The notes beneath the pieces are model-generated. The model worked only from the letters and a program-made list of their open reading frames with translations, was not told the origin of the DNA and searched no databases. Both the position numbers and the translations under genes were made by a program. DNA of 64,000 bases from the NCBI GenBank assembly GCA_021771695.1, contig JAETON010000011.1:20563-84562 (forward strand), written 5' to 3'. Numbering within the stretch: the stretch's first letter is position 1; each line of letters starts with the position of its first letter. The DNA comes from Lachnospiraceae bacterium. GTDB lineage: Bacteria > Bacillota > Clostridia > Lachnospirales > Lachnospiraceae. Positions 26,250-35,141 of this stretch are shown piece after piece.

Positions 26250-26657
26250 TTATTTTCTTTTCTGATATTTATAAATTTCGTCAAAATTGATCTGTCCAAT
26301 TGTTCCTTTTACATCTTTGATACACTTTCCTCTTAACGCTCTCAGTTTTTCTTCATCTACTTCTGCAACTGCCGCAAGTATATTCATAACCATGGCAAGC
26401 TCCACTGTATTCTTAAAAATAATTTTTGATATACGATCTTCACTCGTATCTATGATTCCTACCATCGCCGATGCAATCGCATTGGGCAAATATTTATTCT
26501 TTTCTGAACTCACATATCCACCATAAAATTCAATGGCATCTAACAAGAATTGATTTCGACTTGGTGCATTCGCAATCTTCACATATCCATCTAATTTCTG
26601 TAATTGCTCTTGATTTAAACGCAAAGCAATCTTATTTTTCTCTGTCTTATCTGCCAT
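26250..26657 (-). CDS. Ribbon-helix-helix relaxosome accessory-like protein
   Basis: The N-terminus fits a ribbon-helix-helix DNA-binding protein: KIALRLNQEQLQKLDGYVKIANAPSRNQFLLDAIEFY. The rest is helical (VELAMVMNILAAVAEVDEEKLRALRGKCIK). At 135 aa it resembles MobC-like proteins that bind oriT and recruit relaxase. It lies immediately downstream of the candidate oriT at about 26.85 kb. The MerR cargo is inserted between it and the relaxase operon. The role is inferred from motif and position. Confidence 0.7.
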   Translation of the reverse strand: MADKTEKNKIALRLNQEQLQKLDGYVKIANAPSRNQFLLDAIEFYGGYVSSEKNKYLPNAIASAMVGIIDTSEDRISKIIFKNTVELAMVMNILAAVAEVDEEKLRALRGKCIKDVKGTIGQINFDEIYKYQKRK

Positions 26658-26819
26658 ATATCATCCTCTTTTCCAATAATGACTCCTACCTTCATATTGT
26701 GAAAGTTCTGTTTACATAGGGATATTTCTTAACTTTCGTTTTGTTAGACATCACATTTGACTTCATACATTACACAATGACCTCCATCTTCGTTACGTTC
26801 ATTATCTTCACAAAGCCTT

Positions 26820-26900
26820 TGACTGTCGGCACTGCCGGCAGAGGTGTTATCGGCAAGAGGGGTTCAAGACCCCTCTGCCTTTAACCTGCACACCTCACGA
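26820..26900. other. Candidate origin of transfer (oriT)
   Basis: A gene-free region holds a perfect stem AGAGGGG (26856-26862) / CCCCTCT (26870-26876) with a 7-base loop, extended by GGC/GCC across a one-base bulge, and a palindrome TGCCGGCA at 26833-26840. It is GC-richer than its surroundings and lies between an RHH accessory gene and the DUF6103 genes of the transfer operon. Inverted repeats beside a short GC-rich strand-specific site are typical of oriT. The nick position cannot be told. Confidence 0.5.
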
Positions 26901-27073
26901 TTCTGTTTTCAGATATATAAAATCATCATCAAATATGCTACAAAACTTAAACGATCGCCACAAACCTTTCACACGCTTCAATACTTCCTCTCGTGGTATC
27001 TTTACCCTAGTTCTTGTATACAATTGCACACAGAGCGAACAAAAGGGGGGGAATATCTTGAATTTGCACTTTT
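26901..27073. other. Rest of oriT-side intergenic region
   Basis: About 170 bases with no supported gene; it includes a G run near 27045-27052. Plus-strand open frames here are not convincing. Confidence 0.3.
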
Positions 27074-27277
27074 TTATGTTTTGGCATTTCTTGAATTTGC
27101 TAATTTTTCAGCTTCTTCGATAAATTCACGAACTTCAGGTTTAACATACTTTTTATAGATACCATCTACAAGATCATTGAATTCTTCTTCAAAATTGATT
27201 CCTCTCTTTTCCATTTGAGAACGTATCGCTCGCAATCGCTCTGCACTATATTTTACTTGAATTACTTCTTTTTTCAT
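27074..27277 (-). CDS. DUF6103 family protein
   Basis: 67 aa from ATG 27277 (GGAGG-type site). The start KKEVIQVKYSAERLRAIRSQMEKRG and the segment FNDLVDGIYKKYVKPEVREFIE match small DUF6103 proteins that recur in ICE transfer operons. A second member lies at 29106. Function unknown. Confidence 0.75.
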   Translation of the reverse strand: MKKEVIQVKYSAERLRAIRSQMEKRGINFEEEFNDLVDGIYKKYVKPEVREFIEEAEKLANSRNAKT

Positions 27278-27287
27278 CTCTTTCCTC

Positions 27288-28148
27288 CTAATCAAATCCA
27301 ATTATTCTTACTTGGGGTTCTGATATATCATCCATTGTCATGTGTTCAATCTCTTGAAATTGTTCTTGATATTTTTCGATATCTTCATCACTTAACGAAC
27401 AAAAATATTCACTATCATTTGCACCAACTATCAAGAAAGTACCGGCAATCACATCATTTCCTAATCTGCGATTCGGTAGTAAACCAATGAGCTTTCCTTC
27501 ATCATTACAAATCAAATCTGCAGTTTCACTCAATCCTATGACTTCGATATATCCATCCACAATTTTTTGCTTTGCTTCTAATGTATTATCAATAATTTCT
27601 ACTCTTGGTGGTTGTTCGGGCTCAACAATCACCACTCGAATCTTATCTTCTTTTTGCTTGTTGATCATCCATACATCATCTACCATATCCATCAAATCAT
27701 TTTGTTTGATCCACATTTTCGCATTCGGCAATAACGCTGAATATCTAGCATAAGATGAACCCTCTGATTGAACTAATATACCTTCATCATGATCTTCTCC
27801 AATCACTAATAAACAATGTTGTACTCCATGTTCATCCTTAAACATACTTTCTTTATGTTCTTCAATAAATTCATAATCATGAAGAAGATGCTTTGAAAAA
27901 TAGTTAAAATCTTTTTCAGATAAATGCACAATATTTTCAACTTTACTTGGTGTGGAAATAAGTTCTACTTCCTTTTTTACAAACACTCCTTGTGTAAACC
28001 TTACAGTTTCATCGATTGGGCGATGCAACCGATTTAATAAAGATTGAGCATAAGGAATATGGCTATAATATTCGGCTAGATTGTTTTCATCCGTTTGTAC
28101 AATGATTGCATCTTCACTTGTTTCTCCTTTAACGAGCAGACATGGAAT
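27288..28148 (-). CDS. DUF3846-containing ICE protein, start unclear
   Basis: The C-terminal ~110 residues match DUF3846: IRVVIVEPEQPPRVEIIDN, KQKIVDGYIEVIGL, GKLIGLLPNRRLGND, GTFLIVGANDSEYF. The conventional start would be TTG at 28028, but the frame continues upstream with clear coding character (SEDAIIVQTDENNLAEYYSH, PYAQSLLNRL) to a stop just beyond 28148. No ATG, GTG or TTG precedes this part; only ATT (28148) or CTG (28139) is available, neither with a ribosome site. The gene may use a rare start, be coupled to the upstream DUF4314 gene, or have lost its start. Function unknown. Confidence 0.65.
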   Translation of the reverse strand: MPCLLVKGETSEDAIIVQTDENNLAEYYSHIPYAQSLLNRLHRPIDETVRFTQGVFVKKEVELISTPSKVENIVHLSEKDFNYFSKHLLHDYEFIEEHKESMFKDEHGVQHCLLVIGEDHDEGILVQSEGSSYARYSALLPNAKMWIKQNDLMDMVDDVWMINKQKEDKIRVVIVEPEQPPRVEIIDNTLEAKQKIVDGYIEVIGLSETADLICNDEGKLIGLLPNRRLGNDVIAGTFLIVGANDSEYFCSLSDEDIEKYQEQFQEIEHMTMDDISEPQVRIIGFD

Positions 28149-28155
28149 AGTGTTT

Positions 28156-28575
28156 TTATTTTAGTAATAAAATTTCTCTATTTTCTCGAATAAAGTTATA
28201 ATCTTCATTCATATGGGTTTTAAAATATTGATAACTCATATCACTTAAAATGATTTCTAGATCAATTGAAATATCATTTAGAAACATTCGTTCCGTTGAA
28301 CGAGTCAATTTTGCAGTCATTGGAAATGATTCTACCATTTTACCTTTGTATGCCATTCTAGTTTCCATGATTTGAAAACTATCGACTCCTTCAATTAGTC
28401 CTAATCCTCTGCCATTATCCCATTTCATATGAATTGTTCCACCATCATCTACCAACTCAACCGTTCCAGTCGTTCCTTCAGGAACTGCTTGTATATCATC
28501 CATGTGTTTTAATTGAATTCGTGTTCCTGTTGGATATTTTTTCTTTAACATATTTACTTTATTTTGATTCTCCAA
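28156..28575 (-). CDS. DUF4314 domain protein
   Basis: The N-terminal half is a DUF4314 domain: YPTGTRIQLKHMDD, PEGTTGTVELVDDGGTIHMKWDNGRGLGLIEGVDSF, an SH3-like small beta fold common in ICE and phage proteins. The C-terminal ~60 residues (ERMFLNDISIDLEIILSD) are unassigned. It begins with a normal ATG and ribosome site and lies seven bases before the DUF3846 frame. Function unknown. Confidence 0.8.
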   Translation of the reverse strand: MENQNKVNMLKKKYPTGTRIQLKHMDDIQAVPEGTTGTVELVDDGGTIHMKWDNGRGLGLIEGVDSFQIMETRMAYKGKMVESFPMTAKLTRSTERMFLNDISIDLEIILSDMSYQYFKTHMNEDYNFIRENREILLLK

Positions 28576-28599
28576 TTTTGTTTCTCCTTTCGTAAGAAA

Positions 28600-28651
28600 A
28601 GCAAGTGCCTATTACAGAGAAATTGAATTCTTCTCTTTTTAAACACTTGCT
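28600..28651 (-). terminator. Terminator or attenuator before DUF4314 gene
   Basis: AGCAAGTG and CACTTGCT form an 8-bp outer stem with AGAGAA/TTCTCT inside. On the minus strand the stem is followed by TTTTCTT, so it can stop or attenuate transcription between the 141-aa protein and the DUF4314 gene. Confidence 0.55.
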
Positions 28652-28669
28652 ATTAATAAATTGTGCTAT

Positions 28670-29095
28670 TCATTGCATTACCATAACTGATTTAGAAGGA
28701 CATACACCTCTTTGCATTTTCTCAATTTCTGCATTTGCTAGTACAATATATTCCTGCTTTAGTTTTTCCATATTCACTTGACTCAACAGTTTTTTACAGT
28801 CAGACTCAGATTGACTGATTGCCCAATCTAATCTTTTTTGAACATCTTCAAATGGTATAAAATCAACCTTATTGTATTTATCATAATTGTTATGATGGAA
28901 CTCTTCTTTTGTTTCAATATCGGTAATTGTCGTTATTTGTTCATAGACAGGTGAGCCATGATAAGACACATCTTCACCATTTTCTTGTGTAAATTCACCA
29001 ACACGTAGACTTCCTACACATCCTTTTTCTATCGCATCCATAACAGATGTAAAATCACTGCGTAAAACATAAAATGCATATTGCTTTTCTTTCAT
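28670..29095 (-). CDS. Hypothetical ICE protein (141 aa)
   Basis: From ATG 29095 (GTGAGG site). It reads KEKQYAFYVLRSDFTSVMDAIEKGCVG and later ITTITDIETKEEFHHNNYDKY, with a helical C-terminus ending CPSKSVMVMQ. No recognised domain, signal or membrane segment. A longer frame to 29239 overlaps the upstream gene and is not needed. It belongs to the block of small proteins between the M23 peptidase and oriT. Confidence 0.6.
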   Translation of the reverse strand: MKEKQYAFYVLRSDFTSVMDAIEKGCVGSLRVGEFTQENGEDVSYHGSPVYEQITTITDIETKEEFHHNNYDKYNKVDFIPFEDVQKRLDWAISQSESDCKKLLSQVNMEKLKQEYIVLANAEIEKMQRGVCPSKSVMVMQ

Positions 29096-29105
29096 ACCAT
29101 TTGCC

Positions 29106-29474
29106 TCACATTTGCTGCGTAATACCAGCTTCTTGAACATCTGAAGGTGCAGTTTCTGGTACGGCTTCATGAACACCATTTTGAACAGATGTGTTTTTAA
29201 GTTTTGGTTGTCTTGGAGTCCTTTTTGACTTTCCACCATTAGATTCTTCTGTTCCTTGTCTTGATGTTGTGAGGTGCTGACCTTCTTCCTGACTTTCTTC
29301 GCTTAACTGGGAATCAATAAATTCTCTGGTTTGTACAGGAACATACTTCTCGTACATCGTATCAATTCCTCTTACAATTTCTTCTTCTAAATTTTTGCCC
29401 TGCTTATCCATAAAGAAACGCAGAGGTGATATCTTTAACCCTTCAACTTCTAATTTAATCTTTTGTTTACTCAT
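29106..29474 (-). CDS. DUF6103-like protein with Gln/Ser-rich tail
   Basis: The first ~60 residues resemble DUF6103 (SKQKIKLEVEGLKISPLRFFMDKQG, GIDTMYEKYVPVQTREFIDSQL), like the 67-aa protein at 27074. The rest is low-complexity and disordered (TSRQGTEESNGGKSKR, PETAPSDVQ). ATG 29474 has a ribosome site (AAGGAG); the longer frame lies inside the peptidase gene. Function unknown. Confidence 0.7.
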   Translation of the reverse strand: MSKQKIKLEVEGLKISPLRFFMDKQGKNLEEEIVRGIDTMYEKYVPVQTREFIDSQLSEESQEEGQHLTTSRQGTEESNGGKSKRTPRQPKLKNTSVQNGVHEAVPETAPSDVQEAGITQQM

Positions 29475-29494
29475 ATTTTGTTCTCCTTTTCTTG

Positions 29495-30586
29495 TTATTC
29501 TAAATAATTTCTTGGGTTTTGACAGTTGCCATTTTCCCATATTTCTAGGTGTAAATGATTACCTGTACTATACCCTGTTGTTCCTACTTCAGCGATTTTT
29601 TGTCCACGCTTTACTTTGTCACCTTCTTGCACAATGATCCTTGATGTATGTCCATACACACTTAGTTTTCCTCCACCATGATCTACAACAAGATGTAAAC
29701 CCAGTCCAATTTGATGATTACGAACATATACAACTTCACCATCATTCACAGCTACGATTGGAGTTCCACCAGGAGCTGCCATATCAAGTCCTGTATGTGC
29801 AGAGGAAGTGATTGTTCCATCAGGAAGTACGATCTCTGAACGATATCCAAATTCAGAACTAACCTTATTTCTCCAATCATCCATAAATGGTGAACTCATC
29901 TTTCCACCAACATATTTCTTCTTATTGGATGCTTCAATTAGCGGTGCAAACTGTGTAGAAAGTGGCATTCCATCACCTTCTGTGGAAGCATTTGCACCTG
30001 GATTCACATAAGACACAATGGATTGATAACTTTTCATCATTTCTTCTGTAATCGTTATGTGTAATAGTGCCTCTACATTTCTTTTGATTCTGTTCATATC
30101 GTATAAAACACGATAAGTTTTCTTCAGCTCTTCATCGGTTTCCTCCAAATCCTCCTTATCTTCCGCTGCAATCGTTTCAGTAAAACACAGAACATACTCA
30201 TGTAATGTATCATCGCTAAGAGTTGGAGCTACTTCCTGTATATACATCGATAAGAACAGAGCTTTCATCTGGATTAGATCAAGTGAACCTTCTTGAACAT
30301 TAGCTTGTATTTTTTCACTTTCTTCATCGATTTTATGGAAGTATGTTTGCATAGATTCTAGATAAGTTTTAAATTCAACTGGAACGGAAGCAGGGATTGC
30401 TTTGTATTCAAACAGCGTACTGATCACTTCTTGATTATGCTGTGTTCCAGCATCAGCTGTTGCAGTAATTGCCAATACGAACAGTAAAAAGGGAGAAAGT
30501 ATCACTAAAATTACTTTCCCCACAGCTTTACGAGCATCTTTATTGAACAGAATTGCACTCGCAACTTTTATCGCCTTTGTATACAT
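29495..30586 (-). CDS. M23 metallopeptidase (transfer-associated)
   Basis: 363 aa with an N-terminal membrane segment (VILVILSPFLLFVLAITATA), a helical middle, and a C-terminal LytM/M23 domain: HTGLDMAAPGGTPIVA with metal ligands His and Asp, VYGHTSRI, and the HLHLEIW motif. It should cut cell-wall peptide crosslinks to let the transfer channel through. It starts at the stop of the upstream GGCT gene (ATGTAA-type overlap). Equivalent proteins occur in most Gram-positive ICEs. Confidence 0.92.
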   Translation of the reverse strand: MYTKAIKVASAILFNKDARKAVGKVILVILSPFLLFVLAITATADAGTQHNQEVISTLFEYKAIPASVPVEFKTYLESMQTYFHKIDEESEKIQANVQEGSLDLIQMKALFLSMYIQEVAPTLSDDTLHEYVLCFTETIAAEDKEDLEETDEELKKTYRVLYDMNRIKRNVEALLHITITEEMMKSYQSIVSYVNPGANASTEGDGMPLSTQFAPLIEASNKKKYVGGKMSSPFMDDWRNKVSSEFGYRSEIVLPDGTITSSAHTGLDMAAPGGTPIVAVNDGEVVYVRNHQIGLGLHLVVDHGGGKLSVYGHTSRIIVQEGDKVKRGQKIAEVGTTGYSTGNHLHLEIWENGNCQNPRNYLE

Positions 30587-31068
30587 TACATCTCCATTTG
30601 TGGAACAGGAGGTTTCTGATTCTCCTGTAGTAAAACACTCGATTTGGATAATGCCTGCATCAATGGTTCTACATCTATACCATTATCCATATAGCCTTCT
30701 AATACCGTCATAAAGTAAGTATGACTAGGTAATCCTACTTCAAATTTGGGATTCATAACATACATCATGCCTTCTATTTCTCTGTTATCTGAAGTTTTCA
30801 CATTGACAACTTCTTTGGTATAAAGGTGAGGATAGCCTTCATAATGATCTAAAGACTTTTCACTCTGTGAATCGATTTCCCACAAAAGAACATCCACACT
30901 ATACTCTGGATTTTTTTCTACGGTAGCATAGGCATGATCAACCTGCCCTTTAAACAGTAACTCATATCCTTCTAGTTTTCCTGTTATCATTTTTGTCGCA
31001 GATGGACAGCGATGTGACATCTGCTTTAAATTTAGATTACTTCCATAAGCAACATAATATTTTGTCAT
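30586..31068 (-). CDS. Gamma-glutamylcyclotransferase-like protein
   Basis: 160 aa of GGCT/AIG2 fold: the substrate loop VAYGSNLNLKQMSHRCP at the N-terminus and the catalytic-type acid in SLDHYEGYPHLYTKE. It would release 5-oxoproline from gamma-glutamyl amines or peptides. It sits directly downstream of an amidoligase gene; the two are a known pairing in which the ligase builds and the cyclotransferase opens gamma-glutamyl-type links. The native substrate here is unknown. Confidence 0.85.
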   Translation of the reverse strand: MTKYYVAYGSNLNLKQMSHRCPSATKMITGKLEGYELLFKGQVDHAYATVEKNPEYSVDVLLWEIDSQSEKSLDHYEGYPHLYTKEVVNVKTSDNREIEGMMYVMNPKFEVGLPSHTYFMTVLEGYMDNGIDVEPLMQALSKSSVLLQENQKPPVPQMEM

Positions 31069-31082
31069 TTCATTCTCCTTTC

Positions 31083-32105
31083 CTACATATTCATCATCAT
31101 CGAAGATTCTTGTTCTTGGTTCGACACAGCCTCACCTTCGCTGATTATAGAGGAGCCTTGTTCCATGTTTCTTTGGTGTCGTATGGCTCGCAGACGCTCT
31201 TTCTGTGCTTCAGCTTGTGCTGGATCTTTCCATGCAATACAACCATCTAGATTTTCTAATAAAAACTTTCTTGCTGTTTCAAATTCTTTTCCTTTCAACC
31301 CCAAACGAAGCAACCATGTGCGAAATGTATATTTTTCATTGGTCGACCTTGTTCGTAATGCACTTGCCTTTTTCTGATTGATTGCCTGTGCAGAGATCGC
31401 TAGACTAAACTGGATATATGTTTTTACTTTGCCAGCATGAAGTGTACTATTGAACATACGAAATTCTATGGTTCCTTTTTGAAACACACTATGTAGGTTT
31501 AAGGCATGATATCGAGTTTGATCATAGTGACCATGTGATCTTGAATAGGTAGTATCACCATACCATAGCTTTGAAAGCTGTTGTTTTGTTTTGGGCTTCT
31601 TGCGATTAATTTCTTCAAGAACACGTACATCTGCTTTCTTACAGTAATGCTGTCGTTCAACTTGAATATCTAATGCTTTATAAAAGATATCTTCTTTAGA
31701 TACCATAATATTGATTAGATTTCGTAGAGAACGCACATCATGATTGGCTGCATCCACATGCACATGAATACCACATTTTTGGCTTACAAAACCACCTTTA
31801 TGTCTAAAATTTCTCACAATTTCTTGGATCGTTTCAATATCTCGATACTGACAAATCGGTGAAACAAATTCCACTTTATAGTTTTCAGAAGCAGAGATTC
31901 TTTCTCGATTCATTTTTCTCTGTGCTACGATACTGGAATCGTATACTACTTTCCATGTACGGTTCTGTTCATCTTTGACATGGTAAGCATTCCCCAGCTT
32001 TCGTTCTGTTGTATGAAACTGTTTCGCAACAACTTTCGCTGCCATTTCTCTAGTGATACCAGTAAATTCGATTTCAATCCCAAAGTTTTGATCTCGTAGA
32101 TCCAT
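31083..32105 (-). CDS. Amidoligase family protein
   Basis: 340 aa with the amidoligase (COOH-NH2 ligase) pattern: FGIEIEFTG at the start, KVEFVSPICQYRDIETIQ, CGIHVHVDAANHD, and GTIEFRMFNSTLHAGKV near residue 220. The family forms amide bonds with ATP. Its start abuts the VirB4 stop and it is followed by GGCT and peptidase genes, so it lies within the transfer operon. A role in modifying the cell wall or a peptide during transfer is inference. Confidence 0.88.
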   Translation of the reverse strand: MDLRDQNFGIEIEFTGITREMAAKVVAKQFHTTERKLGNAYHVKDEQNRTWKVVYDSSIVAQRKMNRERISASENYKVEFVSPICQYRDIETIQEIVRNFRHKGGFVSQKCGIHVHVDAANHDVRSLRNLINIMVSKEDIFYKALDIQVERQHYCKKADVRVLEEINRKKPKTKQQLSKLWYGDTTYSRSHGHYDQTRYHALNLHSVFQKGTIEFRMFNSTLHAGKVKTYIQFSLAISAQAINQKKASALRTRSTNEKYTFRTWLLRLGLKGKEFETARKFLLENLDGCIAWKDPAQAEAQKERLRAIRHQRNMEQGSSIISEGEAVSNQEQESSMMMNM

Positions 32106-33940
32106 TAACGACCACCTGCATTACCAAACAGTCTTTCCTTGTAATCTTGAGCATGCACGACCAAGTTATATCGTTCGTTACCACACTTATATAAACAGCA
32201 TCCTCTTTGTGGATATCGAATCAATTCATATTCACTTTCTTCCAATTGAAGGGCATCAATATAGAATTTGCTGTCGGTATTCCCTGCATTGAACAGAAAC
32301 GCATGAGTTGGTATTGAGAATAATGGTTTTGTAAGTTCACGTATTCCTTCAATATTGAAATCTTCCAGATTCTGTGTTGCCAGAATGATGGAGCTTTCCT
32401 TTTTACGAACACGTTTCATAAAATTTCGGATGTATTCTACAGCAACTAGATTAGTCAAGAACAAATACAATTCATCAATGGAAGCCACTGTATGACCACT
32501 TGTAAGAAGTTCATTGCTCATATACGATAGGATGTTGAACAGCATGGCATTTCGAATACTTTCATTTGCCTGTAATAGTCCTTTCACTCCAAATGTTACA
32601 AACTGACCTTCCTTGATATTGGTATGACCATTAAAGAACTTGCTATCAGCACCGATACAAATCGAGTTTAATGCAAGGCATAATTCTCGCAGTGTTTCTT
32701 CTGTATATAGACTTTTAGACGAATCATCAAAATGCTTGTATCGATACTTCATATGCTCATATAAATTTTCCAATGTTGGAAATTCATCATGCAGTAAAAG
32801 TGATACATCCGTAGAATCATCAATATTAAACTGTGCATATAGTTCCATGATCATGAGTTCCAATGTATCCATTTGTTCATTGGTAAGGTCTTTATAAGAT
32901 TTAAAAAAGTCCTTCAAAAAGGACACGTGTTGTGACAGTACAGAAGATTGTTTAAAAGGTTCAGGTGTATCCTCATCATCTTCTTCATCTCCTGTTGACC
33001 ATAGTTTAGGTTCTAGCACATTGATGATGTATTTTCCTGACATCAAATCGACAAAAGTTCCACCTAGATTTTTAGTTAAGTCAACATATTCATGTTCTGG
33101 ATCAAGGCAAATCACATTCATTCCTGCTTCACGCTGATTACATAAAATCAGCTTTAGTAAAAATGACTTTCCTTGTCCTGAGTTACCGATAATGAGAATA
33201 TTTGCGTTTGTTTTATCATCTGCTCTGCGATTAAAGTCTACGATGATATTACTTCCAAACTTATCACATCCTAAATAAAAACCATCTGGATCGGTCTTTC
33301 CTGAATAGGTAAAAGGAAACAGATTTGCCACACTACTAGCCGGTAACACTCGTTCAAACTGTCCATGAAAGGCATCAAATCCAGAGGGCATCACAGAAAG
33401 AAACCCTTGTTTTTGGCGAAGTACCAATCGATCTACATTGAGTTTTGAACGTACTAGCTCAGTCATAACTTCGGTCTGTAACAGTTTTAAAGCATCATAG
33501 TCCAGAGCCATCAGTTCTAAAAACACAGCACAATGCATTAATGGTTCTTTTGAGCGATGCATATTGGCAATCAGATCTACCACATCTTTTAGATTGCTTT
33601 GTGCTTCAATGGATTGTTGCAAATCATTGGTGTTTCCCTGTTTCATTCGATTCTTATTCGCTGCATTTCCAATGATCTTCTTTTCTTCTAATGGAGATAC
33701 GACTCTTGTGTAGATTCTGAGCGTGACTCCATCTTTTTCGCCAAGATAACGAAGTAATGCTTGATCTTCGGTACTAGTAGGATACTCACGTAATGCCCAA
33801 ACACATCGATATGTATTTCCACATACAAAGTATTCGCTATAAAACTTACATGTAGAAGGTGCAATCATATCAATAAAATCTTGAACAGCAATCTCCTGTG
33901 GATCATCTATCTTTTCTTTTTTACGAAATCTCTTTGCCAT
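32105..33940 (-). CDS. VirB4-like conjugation ATPase
   Basis: 611 aa. Walker A IIGNSGQGKSF lies at about residues 250-260 and Walker B region SIDELYLFL with ATQNLEDF further on; the family insertion NANILIIGN precedes it. It energises assembly of the type IV channel. ATG 33940 is chosen by the MAKRFRKKEK start and a GGTGG site; it overlaps the upstream gene by 20 bases. The next genes downstream are the amidoligase and GGCT. Confidence 0.93.
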   Translation of the reverse strand: MAKRFRKKEKIDDPQEIAVQDFIDMIAPSTCKFYSEYFVCGNTYRCVWALREYPTSTEDQALLRYLGEKDGVTLRIYTRVVSPLEEKKIIGNAANKNRMKQGNTNDLQQSIEAQSNLKDVVDLIANMHRSKEPLMHCAVFLELMALDYDALKLLQTEVMTELVRSKLNVDRLVLRQKQGFLSVMPSGFDAFHGQFERVLPASSVANLFPFTYSGKTDPDGFYLGCDKFGSNIIVDFNRRADDKTNANILIIGNSGQGKSFLLKLILCNQREAGMNVICLDPEHEYVDLTKNLGGTFVDLMSGKYIINVLEPKLWSTGDEEDDEDTPEPFKQSSVLSQHVSFLKDFFKSYKDLTNEQMDTLELMIMELYAQFNIDDSTDVSLLLHDEFPTLENLYEHMKYRYKHFDDSSKSLYTEETLRELCLALNSICIGADSKFFNGHTNIKEGQFVTFGVKGLLQANESIRNAMLFNILSYMSNELLTSGHTVASIDELYLFLTNLVAVEYIRNFMKRVRKKESSIILATQNLEDFNIEGIRELTKPLFSIPTHAFLFNAGNTDSKFYIDALQLEESEYELIRYPQRGCCLYKCGNERYNLVVHAQDYKERLFGNAGGR

Positions 33941-34511
33941 CTTCCAGCCACCTTTCTCCATCGATATCTTCAAATTGATCAGTCGTTACATTTTGTTCAA
34001 AATAAACAGCCAACAACTCTTTCAATTGCTCCTTCCCTGCACGTTCTACATCAAATCCTTGTAGTTTTAATAATTTTTCGATTCTTCGTAACAGTGGAAA
34101 GATTTCTGCTTGATTTTCTTCTTTAATACGAACAACTAAAGCAAACAATCGAGCTGTTGCTGTTTGAATCTGAATCTTATCCAAATGAATGAGATCCTGT
34201 TCCAGTAGTTTTCGTACTTGAACATTTCTTTCTCTCTGTATTCTTTCTTTGATAAAAATCTTATTGTATTCAAAATTATCACGACTGTTTAAACACAAGA
34301 TTTCAATATCATCAATTCCCTTTAGAACATTGGTCATAGAGAAAATCTTAGCACCTACATTTTCCACCGACATCACCGACAGATTTGGTGGTTGGACAAG
34401 AAAAAAGACCAATTCAACATTGTTATAGCAACACAAACTATAATCGGAAATGGTCTTGATATTGATCAATTGTCGAGTCGAGCTCGTTTTCTTTTTCTTC
34501 TTTTTTGTCAT
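33921..34511 (-). CDS. Hypothetical transfer protein upstream of VirB4
   Basis: 196 aa from ATG 34511 with a strong GGGAGG site. It begins TKKKKKKTSSTRQLINIKTISDYSLCCYNNVELVFF and is otherwise helical (RIEKLLKLQGFDVERAGKEQLK). It has no membrane segment. In related ICEs a protein of this size sits directly before VirB4 and is thought to be the TraE/VirB4 N-terminal partner; that is position-based inference. Confidence 0.7.
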   Translation of the reverse strand: MTKKKKKKTSSTRQLINIKTISDYSLCCYNNVELVFFLVQPPNLSVMSVENVGAKIFSMTNVLKGIDDIEILCLNSRDNFEYNKIFIKERIQRERNVQVRKLLEQDLIHLDKIQIQTATARLFALVVRIKEENQAEIFPLLRRIEKLLKLQGFDVERAGKEQLKELLAVYFEQNVTTDQFEDIDGERWLEDGKEIS

Positions 34512-34524
34512 TAAACCTCCCTTT

Positions 34525-34842
34525 TTACATGGGTTGGAACATATCATAAATGATATTTTCTTCCACATATTTTACCTCAGGTATTTCTTTCTCAAACATT
34601 TGCATAGGAATAATTGCCGCTTGTAAACGTGGCAGATCTTCTTGATTGAAAACTAAGTCCAAATAGTTTCCCATAGAAAATAACTTTACTTCATCGCTCT
34701 CTGTAATAAATGCATACGATTTAAAATCTTCTACACTCATAATAAAAGCAGCAATATTTTCAGAAGCATCTTCGATAAAACACACTGGTTTTCCACTAGG
34801 TTGCCTAAACTTCAAGCATTCATACACTGCCAATACTTCCAT
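34525..34842 (-). CDS. Hypothetical transfer-operon protein (105 aa)
   Basis: Small soluble protein (VLAVYECLKFRQPSGKPVCFIEDASENI, ending YDMFQPM) encoded 3 bases after the VirB3-like gene and 13 bases before the next. No domain recognised. Position marks it as part of the transfer operon. Confidence 0.6.
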   Translation of the reverse strand: MEVLAVYECLKFRQPSGKPVCFIEDASENIAAFIMSVEDFKSYAFITESDEVKLFSMGNYLDLVFNQEDLPRLQAAIIPMQMFEKEIPEVKYVEENIIYDMFQPM

Positions 34843-34845
34843 ACA

Positions 34846-35115
34846 TCATGCCTCTTTCTCGGAATCCTTTTGCCAAACGTAATATTGTTGTTGCAAAACA
34901 AAGAAGTTACAAGCATATTTAATAAAATCCAATATACTTGTATCGTCAAAGCGAATAGAAAGAAATCCATATGCAGTGATACATGCCATAGGCAAATAAA
35001 AATTGGCTCTAGTAATACATAGAACAGATATTATAGAACCAACACCAATGATTCCAATATCTTGTAAGTACCAAAGCCACAAGACTGGTTTTCCCTTCAA
35101 ATTATCGGGATACAT
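34846..35115 (-). CDS. VirB3/PrgI-like membrane protein
   Basis: 89 aa with two adjacent hydrophobic segments (DIGIIGVGSIISVLCI and YLPMACITAYGFLSI) after a short cytoplasmic start (MYPDNLKGKPVLWLWYL). This layout and its place between TrbL and VirB4 fit the PrgI/VirB3 role of anchoring the VirB4 ATPase. The inserted cargo at 35.1-37.5 kb separates it from TrbL. Confidence 0.65.
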   Translation of the reverse strand: MYPDNLKGKPVLWLWYLQDIGIIGVGSIISVLCITRANFYLPMACITAYGFLSIRFDDTSILDFIKYACNFFVLQQQYYVWQKDSEKEA

Positions 35116-35141
35116 ATATTCTTTTATATTTCCTCACTCCT

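Noticed and set aside
26852..26880. tRNA T-arm-like sequence
   Set aside because: GGTTCAAGACC looks like a T-loop but no acceptor stem, anticodon arm or other tRNA parts surround it; it is the loop of a perfect hairpin in the oriT candidate.
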